Shown: positions 37,201 through 48,933 of the stretch, piece after piece
Numbering within the stretch: position 1 is the stretch's first letter
How the letters are laid out: every line of letters begins with the position of its first letter
Assembly: GCF_002078875.1 (NCBI RefSeq)
Contig: NC_034421.1
Coordinates: 14,238,781-14,302,780, forward strand
Length of the DNA: 64,000 bases
Reading direction: 5' to 3'
Origin: Numida meleagris
Lineage: Eukaryota > Chordata > Aves > Galliformes > Numididae
The notes under the pieces: generated by a model
What the model saw: the letters and a program-made list of their open reading frames with translations, nothing else
Told to the model about the DNA's origin: nothing
Database searches by the model: none
Program-made: the position numbers and the translations under genes

Positions 37201-40200
37201 ACCCCCTTTATATTGTAGGGACACTGCACTGGTGCGACAAAGCCATAACGGAAGTGGGAAGCAAAGTGAAGAGCACTTACATCGAGAATGTCCACGCGCT
37301 GACGAAGACTGTAGTTCAGAGAATAGAACTGGGAGGTCAAGTACTGTGCTACCTGTGCAGAAAAATCAAGGAGCAGTGACGCCAGTCTGTAAACAGCCTT
37401 CCTACCAATTCTAAAAATTCTAAATTCTCCATTTAAGGCAGCGTCCTATTTCCTGATAGCTAACAGCAAGACTCTGAGATTAGGGAAGAAAAGCACTCTG
37501 TGAATAGGAGAAATCAAATACTTCCACTTCTACATTCTCCCAGAGGAAGTAAACAACTAATGGGACCTAGCCAGCCTTCTCTCCCTTCTGTGCAGAGGTA
37601 TCCAAACAACTGTCATGGCAGCTGAACACCAGGCAAGTCTTCTTTTAGAGGAGCCCAGTGTGCCTCAGCTTCCTCCTATGTAAAGCCATCTTCCGTTAGT
37701 GCAAAAAGCCCTAAATTTAATTCACCTCAGCAGGTATACCCATACACCCCATCTCCTTTACAGCTCTTGAACAAGCCTTTGCTTTCCTATTGTTTGTTAT
37801 CCACTGCAGACCCTTCAGTGCATAGCCCATCTCTGGGGAACTGCCAGATATGAACCAGCTCTTCTATCACACTCTGACAGCTGCTTCTACCAAGCCAGCA
37901 AGAGACTTCACCTGCTTAAATTTTAGCCTGTGCCACAACTAGAAAAAGGGAAGCAGCAAGAGGGACTAACAGGAATTGGATCAGTGGTTAAAACAGCTAC
38001 TTGTGCCTTCTGACGGAGCTCTGCAAAGCCTTCGAGGCAGGTCTTCTCCTCCAGATGCAACAGTACTTTTGCCAGCTCCACGCTAACCTGCTCAAAATAA
38101 GACAAAAGGAATCATGTCACTGCAGGTGTTTTCCTTCTCACAGGTTTTACAGAGTACCATCCACTTTCCATTTCTAATGCTTTAGCACAGAGGGAACAAC
38201 ATAGGCAGCAACATGCCCTTTACTCACAAGGGAGAAATAACACAATAAGATAAATATCATCAGGACACATTTCTTAGAACACAGAACAAAACCCTAAGCT
38301 GATTTCTCTATCCACCCTCACTTTTCACTTTGGCTTTTTCAATAAATGCTAACATCATGAGATAGGAAGACCTGTCACTAAAGTTCATGGGTTAAATTCC
38401 ACCTTCAGGTGTTCTCTGCCAGGTGGCTGTGAGCAGTCATCACATCAGCCCCTCCCTGCTAAGTTCCTCTCACCCAGGCTTTTAATCTTGATCAGTACAA
38501 TCCACCTGCTCCCTCATTAAGAAGCAAAGAGGGGAAGTCCATTTGATTTTATTCCGTTTTTGTTGGGAAATAACAATTAATTCAATTTCAATTCAATACT
38601 GATTACATCCAAAATTAAAATCGTTTTATCTATAGGATTGATGGCTGCTCTGTAAATTGCCTTTCCAAAGGTTTTTCCGCCCAGCACAAAGCATCCTCAT
38701 GCTTCCTCAAGTGACTGGCAAGCTCTACTTGCAGACACATTTCTTTTTCAGTGCTGGAGTTGCTAAATGCCACGCTGCTGCCTGCACCTTTGCCTGCTTC
38801 TCTGTGCCCTGCAGCCCCAGCTCGAAAGCAACTATTTCCTTCTATTTCCCTTCCCAAGCTGAAAGCTCAAAATTCAGACACACATTAGCTCAGCAGGTTG
38901 CTCTGCTGGCAAAGCTAAGCTCCTCACAAGGGCAAAGGGATAACCCTGTACACAGCCCACTGGTAATTATTAGCTCACACTGCTTCACCTCTCTTGCTGC
39001 CGCTGGATTCTTTCGAACCAAGCTCTCAAGAGCCTTGACAGCTTCTTCCCATTTGTCCAGATCTTCAGAACCTGTCAGGACTGAAGGCAAACAACAGACA
39101 GACAAGATATTAACAGAATGCTTCTGCTCAGGTATATACCCCAACGTTCCTCTGACAGCAGTTTGTCTTTCTATAGGAAGGTACAGCTGACCCAGCACAC
39201 AACCAGCATTAGGAGCTAGACTACAGTTATCTACGAATGACAGTTCAGCACTTGAGCCCAGATAACTGAAAAATACAGCTTCTTCAGATTATGCTCCAAT
39301 TAAAACAAATCTAATGAGACCACTCTCCCCAGAACAGTAACAACTAGATGAAGACTCAGCCCAAAACCTCATACCTTCGATACAGTCTCGAATATACACT
39401 GGAGCCTTAGTCTTCTTCAGTTCTTTATCCTCTGACATGTCATAAGGTATCAGGTCATCATCACTGTAAAAAAATAAAGGCAGGAGTTAGCCCATGGGGG
39501 ATGGCTATTCTTTCCCCAGCTAAACTCAAGGAAGTAAAGAAGCAGAGCAAACACCACTGTTACACCATGACTAATGCAACGCAGAGCAGCACTGCTGGAG
39601 CCCAGGCTAAAGGGGTTCCTTAGGAAGTCGTATGAATGGCTCTGAAGCTCCATGAAAGAGCAGTTCTGTACCTGGATCTCCTGGCCAAGTGTAGGTAGGA
39701 GTCGGGTGACCCAGAGGCAAGAAGCCAATTCTTGAGATTTCTTTAAATATTTGTAAGGTGCCTGGATAAGTCAGGCCCACTAATAAAATGAGCAAATATA
39801 TCAATAATTCCAAGAAATGTCTCCTAAGTCAATCAAACTGAATGAATACAATGGTTGTATGTGACAGTGGCTTTGCTCCAGTTATTGACAAACATTCTTG
39901 CATGCAGTTTCCTACATGATGACTTACTCTGCTGAACACCACTCAGCTGAACAAGGTCTGCTCCCTCATTCTGGTCAGAAAGAACAAGGTTTGTTCCCTT
40001 CTCTCCAAGTCTGCTCTTAAGAACATACTGTTTCTTTTCCATTTCCTACCAGCCTCTTGCCCCATACCTGTCAAGCTCAGCATCTGACTCCTCATCTGGC
40101 ACCACATGAGTTGTTGCTGTAGGTGATTTCCCGTTACTTTCCAATCCTGGTGGCAGTGCAGCATCTGCATTCTCATTGCTGCTGCAAGCGATGAGAAACA

Positions 40201-43200
40201 ATAAAACCAATAAGGTAACAATCTGTATTCATAACCAAAAAACTACCAGTACCATCAAAGCTTTGCTGCCTCAGCAGTGAGGCAAATACTTGTTTCTGCT
40301 GAAGTCTCCCACCTACACAAGGAACAAAGTCTTGGGAGAGAGAACGGGGTGAGGGGAGAAGCAGAATCTCACAACTGAAAAGCAATAGAAAACAAAGCTT
40401 GAGTTAGCTCAGTTGCTGCATTCTCCCTCTACTAAGATGTATCTAGGATTGCTAAGGAAAGACTCATCTGTGATAAGTGGATCACACCGGTCTGGAGATC
40501 ATCAATGACACTGAACAAATGGGGAACAATGATCTTTAACCACTCCTAAAGGGACATATGCAAAAACAGTATTCCTATGGACTTTGGTATGTTGTTTAAT
40601 CTCTCTACTTCTCCAATGCTGTCTAAACAGCTGCCTGTGCTGACTACACCACTAAAACAGGAGCATTACATCTTCCATAATTCACTGGAGTGCTGGACAG
40701 CTTCATTTGCTAATAACATCAAGTGGTTGATTCATCTGCTGTTAAGAATGAGTGCTTCAGGAGCCGTAGCAGATGCCATGGAAGTTAAGAGCACCACAAA
40801 ACCAGATATGGTCAGCTGACAGATATTCTAGATTTCTGTTACTGATGAATGGCCTGGAAGCACACAGACCAGACATCACAAGATCCCCCAGATGCAGACA
40901 GAGAGGTCCAGCATGGTTTCACTACGATCAGCTATCAAACAAGCAATTCTAATACAGGCTACCATTTGAATTATGAATTTAAAATGATTATAAAAACAGT
41001 GCATTGCAATACTTTGTAAGAATATGAAGGGTATCTTGAATACCACATGCAGTTTTAGTGTACAACTCTAAAAAGGTGCACAGAAAGGCAAAAAGAATGA
41101 GCAGAGGTTCCAAATTGATTATATCCAAGGAATGACTAAAAAGGTGAGGACCTGTCTGGAAGAGACAATGATCAACAAAAAAGTCGTAAGGAGAATAAAA
41201 AAGTTAAATACCAAACAACACTTCTTTTCCAGATGTAGACCTGACAGATTGTCAAGGGAAAAAAAAAACAAAATCAAACATAACTTTTCCAGTTACTCAG
41301 TATGTTTTTTTTTGTATTTGCTACATGGAAATGGAGAGTAGCGATATCTTACTCATTGTCTGGAAGACCTGGGAGAACACCGAGCGGTGGGGCCTGTACC
41401 AGAAGGGACTTCAGTTCTCTTGTTTCATCATCTTCTTCATACTAGACATTCAAAAACACTGTTACTGCACTGAGACAGCAAACATGCCCAGCAAGCAACA
41501 CCTGACCCCTCCATGCTGTGCAAACAGGGATTGAATCAAGAGCTGAACACACAGCAATCCCTTTTGTTTCAGTCACTACCAGCAGTAACATATTAAGCTG
41601 CACAGAGATCTGTGCCACGTGTAATCTTCTTCCCTGTATTTCATGGTAGTACTTGGTCAGACCTTGTCTCAATGTTATTTATAATCTTTAAAACATTTAA
41701 TAAGTGGCAATGCAACAAAGTGGATGAACCAGGTGTTTAAAGAACAAATGTGATTTTACCACATAATTCTCATAAACTCTACTGGCAACAGCATGGCAAA
41801 GATCCCCACGTCAATCTTGAAAATCTCAGCTCAGTGCAGGCATTCCCACCACGTCAGGGACTGCACAGTCACCTCTCAGCTCCCATAGATCAGGTTCTGA
41901 TTCCCTCACACAATGTGACAATCCTCTAGTGGTCCATTATTTATTGACAGTTTGCCATAAACTCAGTCATCAGATTACACCCCCAGGGTCATCCTTACCC
42001 ATCCACCCGGTTTTTGTACAATTGTTTTTTGTAATCAGACAACCTCTCCTTTGGAAACCATCACTGACTCTCCTTGCTTCCAGATAATAAGCGTTAGAAC
42101 TCACTATAATGCCCCGGCTCACCTGGTTTAAAACTTTATCTCCTCTGTGCCCTGAGCACCAGAGAGAAACTTCACTACAACCTTTACCTGAAACTTCAGG
42201 ACGGGCCCATCCGTGTTTATTTTTGAACTAATGCTCTCTGCCACAATCATCCCCAGGCGCCGTATCTGCGGCAGGCTGCTGTCCAGGTGGCATTTCACGC
42301 CCTCCATCATGCTCGTGAGAAGCTCTGAAAAACACAAAGAGCACACGAAACAATGCCAGAACCAAACGTGTGTCTTTACAGGTCATCCAGTAATGGGTAG
42401 AAAGGTAAGAAGGCTCTAGGCAACCATGACTTCTGCCTGCAATGGCAGTGTTTCCCTCCAACACCAATATACTAAAGCCTTGTTTTTTTGTGGACACATT
42501 ACAAATGTATTCTAAATTTGGAATACTTAGTTTTCACTGGTATGTAAAATAAAAAGGATGTCAATCCTTAGCTCGTGTTTAGAGCTTTGAAACCGGGTAA
42601 GTGAAATGCCATGTCATGAGGAAATGGCAAATTCTGGCCAGTGCAATAATGCACAGTGGTGCAATAATCACCACCTAGGTAAGCTGGCACAGGTAGCTAA
42701 CACCAGTTTCTCAGCCCACAGAGAACTGTGACTGCCATCTATATCTGGCCGATCTCCTGCTGTTAGCCTGAGCTCTGTCATCTCTGAAAAGCTTATCTGT
42801 TCGACAGCTGCCAGAGAGAAAACAGGTTATAAAACTTCAGCACCACTAGACAGTAACACGTCGCGTGAAGTAGAATTAACTCTGGACTGAAATGGACCAA
42901 ACAGGCTGTCCATGTCAACCTTCCAACAAGTGAAAAACAAAGCCACACAAGAAGCAACTCAAGAATTGGACAGATGTTATTTTTCTTGCAATAAAAATTT
43001 TAATTTTAGACCAGAACTCCACTCTACTACACATTATATAAATACAAAATAGATGGTCCTTGCCTGTAACTCACTATCGCTACTCACCTAACAAGTAAGC
43101 ACGCTGAGGGGAGCAGAAGAACACAGGAATGCACATGGACAGAGCCCAGCCAAACAGCTTCTTACTTCTGGTGCACTTCCCTCCCATCTCCTTTAGGAGT

Positions 43201-46200
43201 GCTACTCATGCTCCAGTACCAAGATTATACGTTGAAAATTACATCACATGATTCCTCTAACCAGTCCCAGAGTCAATCCCAGTCTTCCTGTGACAAAATT
43301 TAAGGGTTCCTAGGACCACTATTCAGATAAGAACCTTAGTTCAAAGATACTGATCTCCGACTTCATAATTTAAAGCTATGTACTTCGAATCATTTTGTAT
43401 CACTACTGAAGGAAAAGGATTCCAGCAGGAAACCCAGCTTGACAGGATGAAGACAGGACCATTTTGTTTACCTACATGTGAAAACAAGATCATTCTCCCT
43501 TCCCAGTCAGACTTTCTGTTAAACACATCCATGCCTTGCTTCTCCTGCCACCTCACCTTGTCTGCAGCTCTCTATTTCGGGTTCCTTCAGGTGAGAAAGG
43601 CAGATAAGGATGGCCTTACTAATATACTGCTGCTGCTCAGCTGGAGAGTGTTTCACTGCACTGCTGCTGCCCCAGGTCTCCAAGAGCTCTTGCAGCACCT
43701 GAATCAGAGCAGAAAACTTTGTTTACCCAAACTGGCTTCAAACAGATCTTTTTTACATGCAAGTAATTTTTTCTGAAGGAACACTCTGGCTTTCATACAG
43801 CACATGACACATTATGATGGTCCATAGGTCTTAATGCCTCTCAGTGCAGTTAGTCTTCCTACCCATGGAGCTAACTTTGTATTTCAGAGACCAAAATGAT
43901 ATTATGCTTGGCCAGCTGAGAAGTCCAGACCACCTTCTTTTAATATCTTGCTATATATAATATTTTTGAATGACGAACACATCTATTTTTCATAAACACA
44001 GTATCATATTGCTTTTTGACAATACAAATTGTTTTGCATATTATCTGCTTTCATATAATGTTTCTAGTCAAAGAGTAGTTTCCATTGCTCTCAGATTTTA
44101 GAGCTTGTAACCAGCGCCACAAAAAATACCCACATGAAAATCATAACAAAACAGTAGTGATTTCCAGAAATACTGATTGCCTAGAAGTTCCAGTACACTG
44201 ATAACTCGGAGAGAGAAAAGATCTGTATCTCTACTGAGGTTAAGGGAAAAAGAGAGAGATTCTGAAGCATCAACCATTCAGCACACAGACAGCTCGCAAC
44301 CAACTTCAGCACTTTCTCCACCTGTCACACAGGTCAGCTGAGAGGAGCTGAGGACAAAGGACATCTGTAGCAATCCAGGCCTTAGTAGTTTTGCCACAGG
44401 GAGAACAATTTGCCAATTAAATATGAAAAGCATCAGCAGTGCAGAAGGTCCTTGGTACTTCACAATTTATTTGTTTTGCACCAGTCAGCATCACAGGGCT
44501 TCCATCGCTCTCATGAACAGTAGCAAGAGTGTCTCAGGGAAGTTCCAAAATTCCACACCACACAGACACATTCATAGGGTAGAATTTTTTCCAGTCAGAC
44601 ACCTCACCAAAAACATGACTTAACCTTACCTTGATCAATAAGGCACGACGAAGACTATCCAGGGAGAGGTAGCCAAGAAGATTCTGCAGCACTGCAGTCT
44701 GTAATGAAAACCACAGGTCTTGCTTTAACTGGGCATAAAGTCAGCATCCAGCAATGCTGAACGTGTATGCTTATCGTGTTAAACTTCCCAATGTGAGGGA
44801 CTGGTTGACAACATTCAAACAGAAAAGCTAATTAAAAAAAAAAGAAAAAAAATAAAAACAAAAGAAGCAACATATGCAATTGCTGATGAAATACATGGAA
44901 AATCAGGACAGGAATACAGTACTTGTACCACCAAGACCAGACAAATACAGAATAGAGATGGTCCACACCTTGAGCTCAGCTAAATAAAACAAAACCCAAC
45001 AACAAGAACAAAACTGGTACTATGGGAAAGACTGGTGTTACTACACAGCTGTTGAGCACAGAGCCCTTACCGTGTAGCCATACTGCAACAGCAGCATCTT
45101 CTGTGTCACGACAAACTGAGCCTTCTTATTTTTCACAACCAGGTTCCCCAGCAACCTAGACAAGACATCTGCCCTAGCAAAACAACAGCAAAACGTTAGG
45201 AATCCACGTAGTGATTGTCACGCTGCCTCTCATCACATGAGATTCTTTGAGCAGCTATTTGCAATGAAGCGAAAAGCCAAGGATCACCAGAACACCTCTA
45301 AATGTTAACAGCCAGTCAGCAGTTGCAAATAATGTTTTTTTCACTGCACATCATGGCTCAGGACTGTAAGGAACAGTGCAGGTTCCAGCTGAAGGGGAAC
45401 AATCAGCAATTTTACCCGTTGGTCTCTTGGGAAATGGCACTGTAAGAAACAGACTACACACATGTTCATGTGCCAGCACCTTTCCTAAGTATTCACGGCA
45501 AAGTTCCAGCCTTTGCTCTGGCTCAGGGAGGAAAACAGAGTTCTTACCCTGGTGCTCTCTGAACAAAACCAAGGACCACTGCCTCCATCCAGCGGTCTGG
45601 CACACATTCAACCAACCGCCAGCATATTCTTTGCCAGATGCAGTCTGCCTTGGTGAGATCTGTGAGGCGGGGCACCAAAACGCTCAGAATTTCCTCTGAA
45701 GCAGAAGAGAAAAGAGAGAAATACATCAGATGGGCAGAGCTAGTGCGACGGTAGCCGAGGTCAGCTGCAAATGCAAAGATCTTTACAGATGGAGGAATAG
45801 AACAGTTTGCAATTCTGTATTCTTCCCGTGGTAAGGACTAATTTGTGGCCTGAGAAACTGCAAGTATTCCTCACTGCAGCAAACAGATGGGAAATCTCCC
45901 TTTTTTTTCCCCGAAGCCCTATCAACAGCTATTGTGGCTTCAAACTCCTAAGCCAAGCAAGACTGAAGGCTACCCAGAGGAGACCATTATTACATGTGGG
46001 GAATGATTTTTGCTGGTATTTACAATACACTTTCAGGTCACTGGATTAGACACACTAGAAGAGCACTTAATAGTTATGCCCCGGATGGAAAGACAAGGGG
46101 AAAAGCAGAAAGCTCACATATTTTCAAGAGATGAACACATCACATTCACATGAACTGATAAAAGAGGATCACCATCTATCAGATCTGTAGCTGAGCAGCC

Positions 46201-47798
46201 TCAGAAAGCAGAGAGCAGCCTGTACTGCAGTCTGATCCACAAAAAAAAAAAACCCACAAAGCTACCTGGTCAGGCAGAACACTCACTTTGTCTCCCATGA
46301 ACGCACACCTTTCCCAGAATATGTGAAACAAAAGAGACGGAGCAGTCCAAGCCATCTGGAATGAAACAGAAGCTTAACAAGATCATCACCAGCATCACCC
46401 AAAGCCGGTACATGCACACCTACAATACCAGGAGTCTGAAAACAGAGATGAGTTTCCTCTTTTTGAGGCAAGACCTCTTTCCCTTCCCCTCCTCCCCCCA
46501 CCTGCCTTCAGGTACAAACCAGCCCAACATTATCCATGCAGAGCTAGAGGGAGAGCACTGAGGTAGCTCTGTCCCGCTTCAGCACAACAGTGAGTAAATT
46601 ACTGGTTGGTTCAGTGCTGGTCAAGTCTTCCACATGCTTCGTTTAGCATGGCCCACAGCCAAATGCTGGCAATGGATGAGGACATTTAACAGCTCACAGA
46701 ACTGCAGCTTTCAGCAGGACATATAACAGCCTCTTTCTCATTCCTGGTACCTTATTCTTTTAAGCACAACGTACATCACACTAGAAGATGAACCTGAGGC
46801 TCCACAACACCCATTATCTACACTTCAAGCACCAGCCAAGGGGTCCACACACAAAACGCTTCAGAGGAGCCGTCTCTACGGGCCAGTTCTGCGATCTCAC
46901 CTCTGAGCGAACTGGAGACGTTGTGCAGCACCTGGAGAACCGCGCCGCCCAGCAGAGGGAAGTAGTGCTGCGGGAAGAACACGGCGGGGCTCTGCCCCAG
47001 GACGCTGTTGCCGACGAGGTCGGGCAGACACACGATCCTGCCCAGCAGCGCGTCCTGCCGCTCGGCCGAGCCGGGCTGGGCGTGATGCTGGCACAGCTCC
47101 CAGATGAGCGCGGACAGACGGCCCTGCCGCAGGAACTGCTCCAGCACCTCGAGCACCGCCGCCAGCCGCCAGCCCGGGCTGAAGGAGGAGAGCTGCGGTG
47201 AGCGCCCGCCCCGCCTCGCGGTGAGGAGCCGTGCACGCGGCTGTTGTGCTGCTGCGGAGTCACCGCCGCAACACCGCTGTGAGCACCGGCACCGCTGCCC
47301 CGGGGCGCCCCGTCCCTGGAGGCGCCCACGGCCGTGGGTGGGGCCCCGGGCAGCCTGAGCCGTTGAGGGGCAGCCAGCCCACGGCAGGGGCGGGGCTCTG
47401 AGGTCTACCATGGATTCTTGCGATCCCCTAACGGCAACCGCGAGCTGAGCGGCACGGCCGCTCCGTGACCCCACGGGAAGCCCCGCGCAACCCCCGCTCC
47501 CCCCGCCCCGGGCCCCGAGGCGCGGCACTGACCGCGGAGCCGCCAGGCTGTCGGTCAGGGCGCAGAAGGCGAGAACGGGGGGGCCCTCCAGGAAGAGGCT
47601 CCGCCACGGACCGGCCGGCTCCTCCGGCCCCGCCACCAGGCTGCGCAGGAAGGCGCCGAGGCGCGCCCGCTCTCGCTCGCCGAGTGCCGCCGGATCCCCC
47701 GCCGCCGCCAGGGCCTCCCGCACAGCGCCCACCGCTTCTGCCCCAGGGCAGGGCCCGGGCCCGGCCGCCTGCAGGGCGCTCTCCAAGGCCGCCGCCAT
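31291..47798 (-). CDS. TELO2: TELO2, complete (TEL2, TTT-complex scaffold for PIKK kinases), 20 coding exons, 810 residues
   Basis: Exons 5' to 3' on the minus strand: 47798-47533, 47178-46901, 46355-46287, 45695-45548, 45173-45071, 44698-44630, 43698-43557, 42324-42188, 41441-41353, 40181-40068, 39463-39375, 39080-38989, 38087-37971, 37352-37281, 36717-36547, 35840-35749, 34961-34862, 34492-34428, 33776-33661, 31394-31291 (stop TAG). All 2433 nt join in phase across GT-AG introns. TELO2 with TTI1 and TTI2 forms the TTT complex, which with HSP90 and R2TP matures mTOR, ATM, ATR, DNA-PKcs and SMG1. Recognisable segments include [19 protein letters not shown] and RRLGMIVAE (about residues 365-395), the acidic CK2/PIH1D1 motif AELDSDDDL (Ser472), and the conserved C-terminal Telomere_reg-2 region starting near [11 protein letters not shown]. 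The human protein is 837 residues; the N-terminus here is shorter and Ala/Gly-rich. Start: ATG at 47798, the first methionine in frame with conserved sequence. Confidence 0.96.
31395..33660. other. Last TELO2 intron (2.3 kb)
   Basis: Intron between coding exons 19 and 20. No nested gene is recognised. A plus-strand open frame (33342-33914) overlaps exon 19 in antisense and shows no domain. The donor is gtgaga and the acceptor ttcttttacag. Confidence 0.65.
41030..41200 (+). repeat. Ancient CR1-like relic in TELO2 intron 9
   Basis: The order 'catgcagttttagtgtacaa', then 'aaaaggtgcacagaaaggca', then 'aaaagaatgagcagaggttc' follows the internal CR1 pattern (effect on the cause, kernel near 'ggtgcagagaagggc'). 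It is highly diverged, and its edges are unclear. Confidence 0.5.
42325..43556. other. TELO2 intron 7 and other long TELO2 introns
   Basis: This 1.2 kb intron and the other TELO2 introns over 300 bp (for example 35841-36546 region, 37353-37970, 38088-38988, 40182-41352, 41442-42187, 43699-44629, 46356-46900) contain no recognised gene. An A-rich stretch lies at about 44830-44872, with further A runs at 46240-46252. Confidence 0.6.
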
Positions 47799-47955
47799 GA
47801 TGAGACCACGCCCACTTCCGGCCGCCATGTGACGGCCAATGGTGGCGCCGGAAGAAGGCCCCGCCCGCGCTGCTCTTAAAGGCGCAGGCCCCTCCGCCTC
47901 TGCGAGCACGGGCGGAAAGCGAGCGAGGCGGGCAGCTTATTCTCAACCCTACTGC
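46880..47955 (-). promoter_or_regulatory. CpG island over TELO2 exons 1-2 and promoter
   Basis: Very CpG-rich sequence covering TELO2 coding exons 1 and 2 and the 160 bp up to the RNPS1 poly(A) signal. It includes ETS/YY1-like elements near the start (ACTTCCGG and GCCGCCATNTTG-like words around 47811-47830). No TATA box is seen. The TELO2 promoter must lie within a few hundred bases and so overlaps the RNPS1 transcription-termination zone. Because the block is so GC-rich, a long minus-strand open frame runs through intron 1. Confidence 0.65.
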
Positions 47956-48933
47956 TTTATTCGATAGTCGCTCGTCCTACACAAGTACAAACACAACGTG
48001 GCCCCAAAGGCTACAAAGTTATACAAAACGACACAGAAATAAAGAAAAAAACAACAAAAAAAACTTTATAGGATTGACTGTACAACAGGTGGTTCTTTGC
48101 CTTTCCCCAGGCAGCAGCACGGCCTCAAGCCTCCCTCTCTGCCTTGTGCAGTTCCCTTGCAGGGGTTGACGATCAGTTGCTAATTGGAGATTTGTAAAAG
48201 CAGAAGCACTCGCATCATTTCGTTAAGGGACTGAGTAGGAAACTTACCAAAATCTTTAAGAAAAGGTAGAAGGAATCAATCAGGGCAGCAGCTACAAACC
48301 CACTCTTTAAGATTTCCAGCTTCTTTTCTATAGTACAGTATTCAGCAGGCTGCACTGTTGCCTTTGCAGCGCACAACTGGTACACGCATTACAGAAGGTT
48401 AATATGCAGAAACTAACCATAATTTGGGAAAGGGAATAAAGCAACAGCTCATTAAGTCTCAGACAGTATTTGCAATCTGGACTCCAGCCGCTCTGGAAAT
48501 CCCAGCGATCAGGTTCACTGCCCCCCTGTCTTATTCTACAGCATTTCCAAAATAGCTCAAGATTTACACGCTCATCTGTACAGCATGCTAAGCATTTAGA
48601 AATCATCAAGCAGCAGCCTGCTAACTGGAGAAAGAGGCTATAACATCTATCCAGAAGAGATGTTGGTTTTATAGCCTTAAAAAAAAAAAAAAAGAAAGAA
48701 AAACAAAGCCATTTTTCAATAATGCCAATTCAATGCCAGGAAACTAGAAGCCCCACAGCAGAGGCTCTCTAATGGCCAGGCACTGTTGCTTTCTCCTCTT
48801 GGGTTACCTTCACTTCCAGGATTCTCTCTCCCCCTCTCTCCCTTCCTCACCTAGACCCATTATAAAAAAAGGTACAATATTTATTTTCATGGAATTTAAG
48901 TTAAAAAATAAAAAGCTGTCCAGTCTTTTTGCT
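47940..48933 (-). other. RNPS1 3' UTR
   Basis: About 1 kb between the RNPS1 TAA (48934) and its poly(A) signal, on the minus strand. AT-rich, with T-rich runs in transcript sense. A short minus-strand open frame at 48609-48328 has no recognisable domain. Confidence 0.65.
47956..47961 (-). terminator. RNPS1 poly(A) signal AATAAA
   Basis: Canonical AATAAA on the minus strand (the TTTATT at 47956-47961 read in reverse), about 975 bp after the RNPS1 stop codon. Cleavage is expected near 47935-47945, placing the RNPS1 3' end about 140-150 bp from the TELO2 ATG. Confidence 0.75.

Noticed and set aside
46818..47909. A 363-codon minus-strand open frame that looks like one long exon
   Set aside because: It runs through TELO2 exon 1, GC-rich intron 1 and exon 2. 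Conserved TELO2 sequence stops at 47533 and resumes at 47178, and good donor and acceptor sites there join in phase, so the middle is intron.
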